From: Burkholderia sp. IMCC1007
Lineage (GTDB): Bacteria; Pseudomonadota; Gammaproteobacteria; Burkholderiales; Burkholderiaceae
Assembly (NCBI RefSeq): GCF_027257875.1
Contig: NZ_JAPVQY010000010.1
Coordinates: 62,001-126,000, forward strand
Direction of reading: 5' to 3'
Length of the DNA stretch: 64,000 bases
Part shown: positions 50,440 to 60,860 of the stretch, piece after piece
Position numbering within the stretch: the stretch's first letter is position 1
Layout of the letters: every line of letters begins with the position of its first letter
Notes under the pieces: model-generated
What the model was told of the DNA's origin: nothing
Databases searched by the model: none
Seen by the model: the letters and a program-made list of their open reading frames with translations, nothing else
Made by a program: the position numbers and the translations under genes

Positions 50440-50979
50440 TCAAGCGCACAAGGCTGTCTGCATGCTGGCGAGCCGCGCGCGGACCGAGGTATCGAGCACT
50501 TCGTCGCCGACCGTCACGCGCACGCCGCCGATCAGCGACGCATCGGTCTGGACCGTCGGCTTCAGCTTGCGCTTGAACTTGCGTTCGAGGCTGGCGAGGA
50601 GTTCGGTGAGCTGTGCGCCTTCGAGCGGAAACGCGCTGACGATCTGCACGTCGGCCGCGCCTTCGCGCGCATTCTTCAGTTCATCGAACTGTACGGAGAT
50701 TTCCGGCAGCAGCGCGATACGGTGATTTTCGACCAGCATCTGCACGAAGTTCTTCGCTTCCGCGCTGGTCGCGAGCGGCGACTTCACCGCGGCGAGCAAC
50801 AGCTCGTTGACCTGCGCGCGACCCACTTTCGGGCTCGACGCGACGGACAGCACTTCGGGCAGTTGCGCAACCTGAGCCAGCTCTTGCACGAGCGTGGACC
50901 AGGCGGCGATATCACCACCCTCGGCCACGCGGAACAGCGCTTCTGCGTAAGGGCGGGCGATGGTTGCAAGTTCGGCCAT
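50440..50979 (-). CDS. atpH: ATP synthase delta subunit
   Basis: The 179-residue delta subunit that ties F1 to the peripheral stalk. It begins [19 protein letters not shown], the family opening, and ends with [25 protein letters not shown]. Only 2 bp separate it from atpF. Confidence 0.97.
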   Translation of the reverse strand: MAELATIARPYAEALFRVAEGGDIAAWSTLVQELAQVAQLPEVLSVASSPKVGRAQVNELLLAAVKSPLATSAEAKNFVQMLVENHRIALLPEISVQFDELKNAREGAADVQIVSAFPLEGAQLTELLASLERKFKRKLKPTVQTDASLIGGVRVTVGDEVLDTSVRARLASMQTALCA

Positions 50980-50981
50980 GA

Positions 50982-51452
50982 TCAGAGCTCGGCTTTCAGT
51001 TGATTCAGCAGTTCGGCGTGGGCCGTTTGATCGACTTCGCGCTTCAGGATCTGCTCGGCGCCCTTGACCGCCAGCGTGGCGACTTCGCCGCGCAGCGCTT
51101 CACGGGCCTTCACGATTTGCTGATCCGCGTCCGCCTTCGCCTGAGCGATGATGCGGGCGGCTTCGGCATGGGCTTGAGCCTTGATTTCTTCGGCCACGGC
51201 CTGCGCGCGCTTTTCAGCGTCGGCAATGCGTTGTTGACCGTCGTTACGGGCTTGCGCGAGCTCCTGATCGACGCGCTTGTGCGCCGCTGCGAGTTCCGCC
51301 TGACCCTTTTCCGCGGCGGACAGGCCGTCGGCAATTTTCTTCGAGCGCTCGTCGAGGGCGTTGACCAACGGCGGCCACACGAATTTCATCGTGAACCACG
51401 CGAGGATCAGGAACACGACCATTTGCGCAAACAGGGTTGCGTTGAGATTCAC
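50982..51452 (-). CDS. atpF: ATP synthase b subunit
   Basis: The 156-residue peripheral-stalk subunit: one N-terminal membrane helix ([28 protein letters not shown]) followed by a long charged helical coiled coil rich in Ala, Glu and Lys. It dimerises and holds the F1 stator. It ends 2 bp before atpH; atpE lies 128 bp upstream. Confidence 0.98.
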   Translation of the reverse strand: MNLNATLFAQMVVFLILAWFTMKFVWPPLVNALDERSKKIADGLSAAEKGQAELAAAHKRVDQELAQARNDGQQRIADAEKRAQAVAEEIKAQAHAEAARIIAQAKADADQQIVKAREALRGEVATLAVKGAEQILKREVDQTAHAELLNQLKAEL

Positions 51453-51580
51453 GGTGTTTCCTTATCTGCTATTCCGGAAATTGAAACGAGGAGGAGCGCG
51501 TCGAAAATGAATTCGATTGGCGCTCGTCATCCGTTCCACCCTGCGCCGGCTTGTCGCTGACGCAAATCTTCCGAGAAACC

Positions 51581-52833
<1,253 letters not shown>

Positions 52834-52902
52834 TCACCGCAACACTCTATTGCGGGAACGCGCCTGCGCATGTTCCGGTCGAACCGCGCAAGGTCTCACA
52901 GC

Positions 52903-53439
52903 CTATCGCCAGGCCAACGCAATCCAGTACGTTTTCAGCACGAGCAGGTACGTAATGAGCAGGGGCACCCAATGCACGCCGGGGTACCACACGGCAATCG
53001 CTACGAACAACGCGATCGTCGCTGCCATCTTGAGTACTTCGCCGATCACCCAACCCATCACGGTGTCGGCACCGCCTCGCCTCAAACGCGCCGCGAACAA
53101 TGCGCTTGGCGCCCAGCCAATCGCTCCGCCCAAAAATGCGGATTGCGCAGCGGCGCCCGGCGGCTTCGAAGAAAACAGCCACCACGCCAGCGTTGCAACC
53201 AAGGACAGGACCACTTGCGCAATCACTACCCGGTAGGGCGTGACACGCGAGGGTCGGCTTACGTCCGGCCCGAACAGCGTTTCCGCTTCGGCCCGCGTAA
53301 GCGGAACGATTGTTGTGTCGTCTTGCTGCTCGGCATCCCAGTCGTCGGCGGCTGCATTCCGCTGCGCGACAGCCGGTTCGGTGTTGCGGCGTGCGCTGTG
53401 CTCGTCGTGCCCATTGGGCGGCTGCTCCTGACTCGCCAT
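52903..53439 (-). CDS. atpI: ATP synthase accessory protein AtpI
   Basis: A 178-residue membrane protein: a ~70-residue hydrophilic, acidic N-terminal tail, then four hydrophobic segments (VVIAQVVLSLVATLAWWLF, AAQSAFLGGAIGWAPSALFAARL and two near the C-terminus). AtpI helps assemble the c-ring in some bacteria. ATG 53439 has GGAAGG six bases upstream. It is the first gene of the operon, 111 bp before atpB. Confidence 0.92.
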   Translation of the reverse strand: MASQEQPPNGHDEHSARRNTEPAVAQRNAAADDWDAEQQDDTTIVPLTRAEAETLFGPDVSRPSRVTPYRVVIAQVVLSLVATLAWWLFSSKPPGAAAQSAFLGGAIGWAPSALFAARLRRGGADTVMGWVIGEVLKMAATIALFVAIAVWYPGVHWVPLLITYLLVLKTYWIALAWR

Positions 53440-53998
53440 CGCTACCTTCCGCAAATTCCTGATCCGCCCCAAACTTTCCGATAGCTTTCGGGGGTGCCTA
53501 ACTAACAAATCCGGGCGATTGTAAGCGATAGTTGCAGGTGATTCAAGGCTTTAGACGCGACAAAAATCTGCGTAAAACGCGCGCTCATGATGTGAAAAAC
53601 GCGCGAAGCGGCGACGTACGATGACAGTTGTAAGGTGGGATTTTTGCGTCGGTACTTCTTGCTGGAAAAGTGCGGCCGCAACGAATGTCGCAGAGCCGAT
53701 GTGTGACGCGCGCCCTGGCCGCTTCGCGGCAGCACGGGCAAAAAATTCACTGTGAGGTGACCGCAGGAAACACTGCGGCACGGGGACGAGGAACAGGCCG
53801 AACGCTGTGACGACAGACTCACTCATCGCACGAGACGAGCGAATCGCGAACCCGCTCATTCATGCAATCAGTTGCAGCATCACCACAGGCGATCGACTGT
53901 GGATCGCCGGACTTATCCACAACGCGGCGACCACACGCAACGCTGTGCGCCCGCCCCGCGCAGCGAATCCAATGCCTGTGCCACGCGCGAACGCAGGT
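53440..53998. other. 559-bp region between atpI and the anion transporter gene
   Basis: Holds the atp promoter. Around 53898-53921 there is a perfect DnaA box TTATCCACA (53913-53921) and an oppositely oriented near-box TGTGGATCG (53898-53906). No convincing gene; the plus-strand open frame from 53807 shows no family features or ribosome-binding site. Confidence 0.55.
53518..53546 (-). promoter_or_regulatory. Sigma-70 promoter of the atp operon
   Basis: On the minus strand TTGAAT (53541-53546), a 17-bp spacer and TACAAT (53518-53523) form a near-consensus promoter ~80 bp upstream of atpI. Confidence 0.75.
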
Positions 53999-55129
53999 TC
54001 AGCCGTGCACGAGCAGCCATGCACCGAGCGCGGCGCTCGCCAGCGCAAACGGAATCGACACCAGGTGAAACGGCAGCCACATGCGCGGCTCCTTCGCGAG
54101 ACGCACGGCGATCAGGTTCGCGAGCGAGCCGATCGCGAAGCCGAAGCCGCCGACCGATACGCCGAACGCGAGCGCACGCCAGTCGTGCGTGAATTCCGAC
54201 AGCAGGATCGCGGCCGGCACGTTGCTGATGCCCTGTGACAGCACCGCGCCCGCGGCGAACACGCGCAACGGCGAATCGAGCTGTGCGTGCGCGATCGCAT
54301 CGTGCACGACGGGGAGCGCCGCTGCGCTGCGCAGCACGACGAACATCAGCACGAAAATCAGCAGCAGCAGCCAGTCGATCTTCAGGACTGCATCACGTTT
54401 CGCGACGAGCAGCGCGATCACGACGGCGACGAGGCCCGGCACCGGATGATGCGCATCGGCGAGCAACACGAAGGCACCGAACAGCACCACCGCGAGCAAC
54501 GCATGCATGCGCTGCACCGGAACCGTATCGACGTCTCCGGACAGGTCGAGCGGCTTCGCGCGAAACGCGCACGCCGTCAGCACGAGCAGCAGCCCCATCA
54601 ATGCCAGCGCGAGCGGACCGAGCGTGACGACGAAACGGCCGAACGACACGCCGCTCAACTGCCACAGGAACAGGTTCTGGGGATTGCCGAGCGGCGTCGC
54701 GACGGACCCCGCATTGACGGCCAGCGCGACCGCGATCACGAGCCGCCGGAACGGCAGCGGCGTCAGCGCGCGCAGCGACACCATCAGCGGGACGACGACG
54801 AACAGCGCGACGTCGTTGGTGAGCCACATCGCGAGCGCAGCCGCGAATATGACGAGCAACATCGCAAGCCCGCGCTCGGAGTGCACGTGATGCACGATGC
54901 GATGCGCAAGCCACATCAGGCACCCGGACAGCTCGAGCGCCTTGGTCAGCATCAGCAGGCCCGCCAGCGTCAGTACGGTTTGCCAGTCGACGAGGCCGGC
55001 CAGTGCGGCAACTGGTTGCGGACGCAACCATTGAAGAATAATCAGCGCAAACGCCAGCACCGTCAGTACCGGCTCCTGCAACAGCCATCCGAGCCACCGG
55101 CGCGGCGCGGCCGCGCCCGTGTTTTCCAT
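53999..55129 (-). CDS. Anion/citrate permease of the ArsB/NhaD-SLC13 type
   Basis: A 376-residue inner-membrane protein with about 10-11 hydrophobic helices. The duplicated ion-transporter pattern is visible: MWLTNDVALFVVVPLMVSL and GNPQNLFLWQ in the first half, QGISNVPAAILLSEF and GSLANLIAVRLAKE in the second. These are the SNVP / NPQN-like motifs of the ArsB/NhaD/SLC13 superfamily. The substrate is uncertain. ATG 55129 follows GAGG. The stop of parB's neighbour places it 13 bp downstream of parB on the same strand. Confidence 0.82.
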   Translation of the reverse strand: MENTGAAAPRRWLGWLLQEPVLTVLAFALIILQWLRPQPVAALAGLVDWQTVLTLAGLLMLTKALELSGCLMWLAHRIVHHVHSERGLAMLLVIFAAALAMWLTNDVALFVVVPLMVSLRALTPLPFRRLVIAVALAVNAGSVATPLGNPQNLFLWQLSGVSFGRFVVTLGPLALALMGLLLVLTACAFRAKPLDLSGDVDTVPVQRMHALLAVVLFGAFVLLADAHHPVPGLVAVVIALLVAKRDAVLKIDWLLLLIFVLMFVVLRSAAALPVVHDAIAHAQLDSPLRVFAAGAVLSQGISNVPAAILLSEFTHDWRALAFGVSVGGFGFAIGSLANLIAVRLAKEPRMWLPFHLVSIPFALASAALGAWLLVHG

Positions 55130-55142
55130 CGATCGAACCTCG

Positions 55143-56036
55143 TTACTCTTCGGTTGCGACGTTGCCGCGCAGGCGCGCGAGAATGCCCTCGAGCGCATCG
55201 AGGTTGCCGAAATCGATCAGCACCTGCCCTCGCCCGCGCCGGCCGAGCTTGATCTTCACCGTCGATGCGAGCAGATCGGACAGCTCCTCCTCGAGACGGC
55301 GCGTGTCGCGGCCGCCGTCGTCCTTCGCACGCGCCTTCACCGCCGGCACTTCCTTCGTCGTATGCGCGACGAGCTTCTCGGTCTCGCGCACCGACATGCG
55401 CTTGTTGACGACCTGGTGCGCAAGCGTGATCTGCGTCGCCGCGTCGACCGCGAGCAGCGCGCGCGCATGCCCCATGTCGAGATCGCCGGCCAGCAGCATC
55501 GTCTGCACCGGCGACGCGAGGTTCAGCAGACGCAGCAGGTTCGACACCGCGCTGCGCGAACGGCCGACCGATTCGGCCGCCTGTTCGTGCGTGAAACCGA
55601 ACTCGTCGAGCAGGCGCTGAATGCCGTGCGCCTCTTCCAGCGGGTTCAGATCCTCGCGCTGGATGTTCTCGATCAGCGCCATCGCGGCGGCCGCCTGATC
55701 GGATACGTCCTTCACGAGCACCGGCACTTCATCGAGACCGGCGAGGCGTGCCGCGCGGAAACGCCGCTCGCCCGCGATGATCTCGTACCTATCGGACGAA
55801 ATCGGCCGTACCAGGATCGGCTGCATCACGCCTTGCGCGCGAATGCTGGCCGCCAGCTCCTGCAGGCTGCCCTCGTCCATCCGCGTGCGCGGCTGGTACT
55901 TGCCGGCCTGCAGCTTGCCGAGCGCGAGCGTGTTCGGCGCCCCTTCGATCTTCACCGCTTCGGTGATGTCCGCACTGCCGCCCAGCAGCGCTTCGAGGCC
56001 ACGTCCCAAGCCCTTCTTCTTTGGTACCGCGTTCAT
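55143..56036 (-). CDS. parB: Chromosome-partitioning protein ParB
   Basis: A 297-residue centromere-binding protein. The N-terminus MNAVPKKKGLGRGLEALLGG interacts with ParA. The CTPase box contains GERRFRAARLAGL, followed by ENIQREDLNPLEEAHGIQRLLDEF and a helix-turn-helix (FTHEQAAESVGRSRSAVSNLLRLL). A C-terminal dimerisation domain ends the chain. ATG 56036 has GAGGAAG upstream; an ATG eight codons earlier is weaker. Two parS-like sites are in this window at 58119 and 60057. Confidence 0.96.
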   Translation of the reverse strand: MNAVPKKKGLGRGLEALLGGSADITEAVKIEGAPNTLALGKLQAGKYQPRTRMDEGSLQELAASIRAQGVMQPILVRPISSDRYEIIAGERRFRAARLAGLDEVPVLVKDVSDQAAAAMALIENIQREDLNPLEEAHGIQRLLDEFGFTHEQAAESVGRSRSAVSNLLRLLNLASPVQTMLLAGDLDMGHARALLAVDAATQITLAHQVVNKRMSVRETEKLVAHTTKEVPAVKARAKDDGGRDTRRLEEELSDLLASTVKIKLGRRGRGQVLIDFGNLDALEGILARLRGNVATEE

Positions 56037-56067
56037 GTCTTTCTTCCTCGCTTCGCTCATGTCCGGC

Positions 56068-56847
56068 TCACGACACCTCGAACGCGCGCACGCGATCGAT
56101 CATCTCGGCACCGAACTGGAGATACGCCTGCGCACCGCGCGAGTTGCGGTCGAACACAACGCCCGGCAACCCGTAACTCGGCGCTTCCGCCAGGCGCACG
56201 TTACGCGGAATCACCGCGTCGAACACCTTGTCGCCGAAGTGCGCTTTCAGTTGATCGGAGACCTGCTGCTGCAACGTGATGCGCGGATCGAACATCACGC
56301 GCAGCAAGCCGATGATCTTCAGGTCGCGGTTCATGTTCGCGTGAACCTGCTTGATCGTGTTGACGAGGTCCGACAGACCTTCCAGTGCGAAGTACTCGCA
56401 CTGCATCGGGATCACGACGCCATGCGCGGCGCACAGCCCGTTCAGCGTCAGCAACGACAGCGTCGGCGGGCAATCGATCAGCACGAAGTCGTAATCGTCG
56501 GCCACGTGCTCGAGCGCGGCCTTCAGCCGGCGCTCGCGGTTGTCGATGTTGATCAGTTCGATCTCCGCACCGGACAGCTCGCGGTTCGCGGGCAGCACGT
56601 CGTACGTGACGCCTTCCGGACGCACGCGCGCGTCGGTCACCGCGACGCCGTCGACGAGCACTTCGTACACGGTCGACTCGCAGGAGGCCTTGTCGATCCC
56701 GCTGCCCATCGTCGCGTTACCCTGCGGGTCGAGATCGATCAGCAGGACTCGTTGCTCCTGCGCTGCAAGGCTTGCGGCGAGATTGACCGATGTCGTCGTC
56801 TTGCCGACGCCCCCCTTCTGGTTCGCAACGCAGAAGATCTTTGCCAT
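56068..56847 (-). CDS. parA: Chromosome-partitioning ATPase ParA
   Basis: A 259-residue Walker-type ATPase that positions the origin region by forming DNA-bound dimers. The deviant Walker A is NQKGGVGKTTTSVNLAASLA (residues 9-28), Walker A' and B include LLIDLDPQGNATMG and DFVLIDCPPTLSLLTLN. It is upstream of parB with 31 bp between the two. Confidence 0.98.
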   Translation of the reverse strand: MAKIFCVANQKGGVGKTTTSVNLAASLAAQEQRVLLIDLDPQGNATMGSGIDKASCESTVYEVLVDGVAVTDARVRPEGVTYDVLPANRELSGAEIELINIDNRERRLKAALEHVADDYDFVLIDCPPTLSLLTLNGLCAAHGVVIPMQCEYFALEGLSDLVNTIKQVHANMNRDLKIIGLLRVMFDPRITLQQQVSDQLKAHFGDKVFDAVIPRNVRLAEAPSYGLPGVVFDRNSRGAQAYLQFGAEMIDRVRAFEVS

Positions 56848-56897
56848 CGTTGGTGTGTTCCTCTTACTTCAAACAAATGGCGCGCTACCGCGCGCCT

Positions 56898-57584
56898 TCA
56901 ATTCGCTTCGGCGACCGCGACTTCAATCAGATGCCGTTCGGCATCGAGCATCGGCACCGCCAGCCGCATCGTCTGCTTCACGCGACTCCCTTCCGGCAGC
57001 CGGGCGATCTCATCGTCCGGGTGCACGCCCTTCATTGCCCAGATCGATCCGCCGGGCGCGACGAGATGTCGAGCAAGTTTAACGAAGTCAGATAGATCCG
57101 CGAAGGCGCGGGATACGATCATGTCGAATTTTTCCGGCACTTCGACGCCCGGCTGCAGCGATTCGACCCGGCCGGTGACGACCGACAGGTTCGAGAGCTT
57201 CAGCTCCGCACGCATCTGGGTCTGGAATGCGGACTTCTTCTGCACGATATCGTTCAGCGTCACGTGCCATTCCGGCTGCACGATCGCGAGCACGATCCCC
57301 GGCAATCCGCCGCCCGAACCGACGTCGAGCACGCGCGCCGACGTGCGGCCACGCAGATGCGGAACGATGGAGAGCGAATCCAGAATGTGCTGGATCAGCA
57401 TCTGCTTCGGGTCGCGGATCGCCGTCAGGTTGTAGACCGCGTTCCACTTGCCGAGCAGCGCGACGTAGTCGAGCAGCTGGTTGCGCTGCGCATCCGTCAA
57501 TGCGATGTCGAGCGCGGCCGTGCCGTCGACGAGCATCCGTTCAAGTACATCCCGATTAACCGCCGGCGCGCGACGCGCCGTCAT
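56898..57584 (-). CDS. rsmG: 16S rRNA (guanine-N7) methyltransferase RsmG
   Basis: A 228-residue SAM-dependent methyltransferase that modifies G527 of 16S rRNA. The motif I SAM site is [17 protein letters not shown], and [14 protein letters not shown] is the conserved N-terminal segment. The start overlaps the mnmG stop by ATGA. Confidence 0.97.
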   Translation of the reverse strand: MTARRAPAVNRDVLERMLVDGTAALDIALTDAQRNQLLDYVALLGKWNAVYNLTAIRDPKQMLIQHILDSLSIVPHLRGRTSARVLDVGSGGGLPGIVLAIVQPEWHVTLNDIVQKKSAFQTQMRAELKLSNLSVVTGRVESLQPGVEVPEKFDMIVSRAFADLSDFVKLARHLVAPGGSIWAMKGVHPDDEIARLPEGSRVKQTMRLAVPMLDAERHLIEVAVAEAN

Positions 57585-59551
57585 TGTTGCGTCGGGACGG
57601 TGCCGTCCCCCTGCTCGGTCGCCTCTGCGGCGGTGCCGTTACGGCGGCCGAGACCACGGCGCTTCAGGTGCACCATCAGCAGCGAGATCGCCGCCGGCGT
57701 GACGCCCGAGATACGCGATGCCTGGCCGATCGTTTCCGGCCGGAACTCGTTGAGCTTCTGGCTCACTTCGAACGACAGGCCGCGCACCTCGCGGTAGTCG
57801 ATTCCGTCCGGCAGGCGCGTGTTCTCGTTCGCATCGTTGCGCTCGATCTCGCTCGCCTGACGCTCGATATAGCCTTGGTACTTGATGCCGATCTCGACCT
57901 GCTCCTTGATCTGCTCGAGCAGCACCGGATCGTCCGCAAGGGGCTCGGCAGGGCCGCACTCGCCGCCCTTCAGCCCGCACACGCCGTCGTAGCTGATGCC
58001 CGGGCGGCGCAGCAGTTCGGCAAGGCTGTACTCGTGGTCGATCGCCTTGCCGAGCAACGCGGTCGCCTCTTCCGGCGGCAGCGTCTTCGGCGTGACCCAC
58101 GTCGACTTCAGGCGTTCGGTTTCACGTGAAACAGCGTCACGCTTCCGGCTGAACGCATCCCAACGCGCGTCGTCGACGAGCCCCAGCTCGCGGCCAAGCT
58201 CGGTCAGGCGCATGTCTGCGTTGTCTTCACGCAGGCTCAGCCGGTATTCGGCACGGCTCGTGAACATCCGGTACGGCTCTGCCACGCCGCGCGTGACGAG
58301 GTCGTCGACCAGCACGCCCAGGTAAGCCTGGTCGCGGCGCGGGCACCATGCGTCCTTCTCCTGCACGTAACGACCGGCGTTCAGGCCGGCCAGCAGGCCT
58401 TGCGCGGCAGCCTCTTCATAGCCGGTCGTGCCGTTGATCTGGCCTGCAAAGAACAGCCCGTTGATCGCCTTCGTCTCGAGCGACGCCTTCAGTGCGCGCG
58501 GATCGAAGTAGTCGTACTCGATCGCATAGCCAGGGCGCAGGATGTGCGCGTTCTCGAGGCCGCGCATCGAGTGCACGAGTTCGAGCTGCACGTCGAACGG
58601 CAGGCTCGTCGAGATCCCGTTCGGGTAGAACTCGTTGGTGGTCAGCCCTTCCGGCTCCAGGAAGATCTGGTGCGATTCCTTCGACGCGAACCGGTGGATC
58701 TTGTCCTCGATCGACGGGCAATAACGCGGGCCGACGCCTTCGATCACGCCGGTGTACATAGGCGAACGGTCGAGGCCACCGCGAATGATGTCGTGCGTGC
58801 GCTCGTTCGTGTGCGTGACCCAGCACGGCAGCTGCTGCGGATGCTGCTCTGCCCGGCCAAGGAACGAGAATACGGGGATCGGATCGAGGTCGCCCGGCTG
58901 CTCGTCGAGCTTAGAAAAGTCGATCGAGCGGCCATCGATACGCGGCGGCGTACCGGTCTTCAGGCGGCCCTGCGGGAGCTTCAGCTCCTTCAGGCGCGCC
59001 GACAGCGACACGGCCGCCGGATCACCCGCGCGACCGCCCGTGTAGTTGTTCAGGCCAACGTGGATCTTGCCGTCGAGGAACGTGCCGGCCGTCAGTACCA
59101 CCGCGCGCGCGCGGAAGCGGATGCCGATCTGCGTCACGGCGCCGACCACGCGGTCGCCTTCGACCATCAGGTCGTCGACGGCCTGCTGGAACAGCCACAG
59201 GTTCGGCTGGTTCTCGAGCCGATGGCGGATCGCGGCCTTGTACAGGATACGGTCAGCCTGCGCGCGCGTCGCACGCACAGCCGGCCCCTTCGACGAATTC
59301 AGGATCCGAAACTGAATACCGCTCTCGTCCGTCGCGGCCGCCATCGCGCCGCCGAGCGCGTCGACTTCCTTGACCAGATGGCCCTTGCCAATGCCGCCGA
59401 TCGACGGATTGCAGCTCATCTGCCCGAGCGTTTCGATGTTATGGGTCAGCAGCAGCGTCTTCGCGCCCATACGCGCGGATGCCAACGCAGCCTCCGTGCC
59501 GGCGTGACCGCCGCCGACGACGATGACGTCAAATTCTGTGGGAAAAAGCAT
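57581..59551 (-). CDS. mnmG: tRNA uridine-5-carboxymethylaminomethyl modification enzyme MnmG
   Basis: A 656-residue FAD protein that, with MnmE, modifies the wobble uridine of tRNAs. The FAD site is [21 protein letters not shown]; the family signatures [14 protein letters not shown] and the C-terminal helical domain are present. A parS site lies inside the coding sequence (58119-58132). It heads the mnmG-rsmG-parAB group, with an exact TATAAT ten-box 57 bp upstream. Confidence 0.98.
   Translation of the reverse strand: MLFPTEFDVIVVGGGHAGTEAALASARMGAKTLLLTHNIETLGQMSCNPSIGGIGKGHLVKEVDALGGAMAAATDESGIQFRILNSSKGPAVRATRAQADRILYKAAIRHRLENQPNLWLFQQAVDDLMVEGDRVVGAVTQIGIRFRARAVVLTAGTFLDGKIHVGLNNYTGGRAGDPAAVSLSARLKELKLPQGRLKTGTPPRIDGRSIDFSKLDEQPGDLDPIPVFSFLGRAEQHPQQLPCWVTHTNERTHDIIRGGLDRSPMYTGVIEGVGPRYCPSIEDKIHRFASKESHQIFLEPEGLTTNEFYPNGISTSLPFDVQLELVHSMRGLENAHILRPGYAIEYDYFDPRALKASLETKAINGLFFAGQINGTTGYEEAAAQGLLAGLNAGRYVQEKDAWCPRRDQAYLGVLVDDLVTRGVAEPYRMFTSRAEYRLSLREDNADMRLTELGRELGLVDDARWDAFSRKRDAVSRETERLKSTWVTPKTLPPEEATALLGKAIDHEYSLAELLRRPGISYDGVCGLKGGECGPAEPLADDPVLLEQIKEQVEIGIKYQGYIERQASEIERNDANENTRLPDGIDYREVRGLSFEVSQKLNEFRPETIGQASRISGVTPAAISLLMVHLKRRGLGRRNGTAAEATEQGDGTVPTQQ
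58119..58132. promoter_or_regulatory. parS: parS site inside mnmG
   Basis: GTTTCACGTGAAAC is a perfect 14-bp palindrome matching the chromosomal parS core GTTNCACGTGAAAC. It lies within the mnmG gene, ~2.1 kb from parB. Confidence 0.85.
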
Positions 59552-59607
59552 GGTGGATTCCGTACGCAGAGCAGCGCACGAACCTATCTGAGAAATGTAT
59601 GGGCCGA

Positions 59608-59613
59608 ATTATA
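59608..59613 (-). promoter_or_regulatory. Minus-10 element of the mnmG promoter
   Basis: The minus strand reads TATAAT, an exact -10 box, 57 bp before the mnmG ATG. Only a weak -35 (TTCGGG-like, ~16 bp upstream) is visible. Confidence 0.55.
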
Positions 59614-60056
59614 GCGGGTTCGCTTTTCACCCGAAGCCCGTCCGAATGGTAGGGTCGGTTCGTTTCGCTGTTTTTTCGTCTTTTTTGCTGCGGAGCGGCG
59701 GGACTGTGGACTCGGTCCTGCTTTCGCACAGCCGGTCCGCCCTCTCGCGGCACATCGCCACGCTGTGCAAAATCGGCTACCGGCGCGCGGCTGCAGTCGA
59801 GGGCGCTCCTCCTGGGCCCTTCCATCACAGTGTTTCCAATGGATGGCCCGATACTTATCCACTGTGCCGCCCAACATGCAGCGGCGGAGTTCTGTCGGTC
59901 ACGCAACTCACGTGACTCTGTGGTCCGGGCATCTGTCCACGATCGAACTCTTTCCCGCTCATCACAGAACTTCCGACTATTCCTTTGGTACTTATCCCCT
60001 GCCCCAAGCGACCGCCGGAGCAACCCATCACCCGGTGCCTCAAAACAAAAGCGGCG

Positions 60057-60072
60057 TGTTTCACGTGAAACA
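60057..60072. promoter_or_regulatory. parS: parS site between mnmG and livF
   Basis: TGTTTCACGTGAAACA is a perfect 16-bp palindrome identical to the classical ParB-binding parS consensus. It lies in the intergenic region ~1.9 kb from the mnmG-internal site. Confidence 0.92.
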
Positions 60073-60104
60073 CGCCGACCGTTTCCCGCCAACCGCACCG
60101 ATCA

Positions 60105-60860
60105 TCAAGCCATTTTCTTCGCCAACCCGAGGTACGTCTCGATCACACGCGGATTCTGCGCCAACTCGGCCGCCGGTCCTTCGAGCGCAAACTCGCCCGT
60201 CTCCAGCACATAGCCGTAGTCGGAGATCTGCAGCGCGGCCCGTGCATTCTGTTCGATCAGCAGCGTCGCGACGCCCGTGCCGCGCAACGCGCTGATGATA
60301 TGAAAGATCTCCTTCACGATCAGCGGCGCCAATCCGAGGCTCGGCTCGTCGAGCATCAGCAGATCCGGCTTGCCCATCAGCGCACGCCCCACCGCAAGCA
60401 TCTGCCGTTCGCCGCCCGATAAGGTGCCGGCCGCCTGCTTGCGCCTTTCCTTGAGCCGCGGAAACAACGCAAACACATGGTCGAGCTGATCCAGAAAATT
60501 GGCCTCGCCCGCCAGCTTGCGACGGTATGCGCCCAGCACGAGGTTGTCCTCGACCGTCATCGTGCTGAACAGCTCGCGCTTCTCCGGCACGAGGCACATC
60601 CCGCGCGCGACGCGCTGCTCGACGGGCAGCGCACCGACGTCGTTGCCGCGGTACACGATCTCACCCGACGCGTGGCCGGTCACCGGCAGCGCACCCATGA
60701 TCGCGTTCAGCAGCGTCGACTTGCCGGCGCCGTTCGGGCCGATCACGCTGACGATTTGCCCCGCTTCGACCTTGATCGCGGCGCCGTGCAGCGCCTCGAC
60801 CTTGCCATACCGGACCGCCAGCCCGCTTACTTCGAGAATCGGCATCGTCGTGTCCGTCAT
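60105..60860 (-). CDS. livF: Branched-chain amino-acid ABC transporter ATPase LivF
   Basis: A 251-residue ABC ATPase. Walker A is GPNGAGKST (41-49), the signature is [17 protein letters not shown], Walker B is [13 protein letters not shown], and the length and C-terminal ending are typical of LivF. ATG 60860 shares one base with the stop of the upstream fused livM-livG gene (TGATG), so translation is coupled. Confidence 0.95.
   Translation of the reverse strand: MTDTTMPILEVSGLAVRYGKVEALHGAAIKVEAGQIVSVIGPNGAGKSTLLNAIMGALPVTGHASGEIVYRGNDVGALPVEQRVARGMCLVPEKRELFSTMTVEDNLVLGAYRRKLAGEANFLDQLDHVFALFPRLKERRKQAAGTLSGGERQMLAVGRALMGKPDLLMLDEPSLGLAPLIVKEIFHIISALRGTGVATLLIEQNARAALQISDYGYVLETGEFALEGPAAELAQNPRVIETYLGLAKKMA

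Larger units (their letters stand above)
59552..60104. other. 553-bp mnmG-livF intergenic region
   Basis: Contains the mnmG -10 element, a T-rich run (59669-59687), one near-consensus DnaA box TTATCCACT (59855-59863) and a parS site (60057-60072). It resembles a partly origin-like spacer but has too few DnaA boxes to be called oriC. No gene is convincing. Confidence 0.5.

Noticed and set aside
53807-54238. 143-residue plus-strand open frame
   Set aside because: Overlaps the 3' end of the anion transporter gene, has basic low-complexity composition and no ribosome-binding site.
59552-60104. Replication origin oriC upstream of mnmG
   Set aside because: Only one near-consensus DnaA box and a short T-run are seen, and dnaA/dnaN are not adjacent. 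A GC-skew plot of the chromosome would be decisive.
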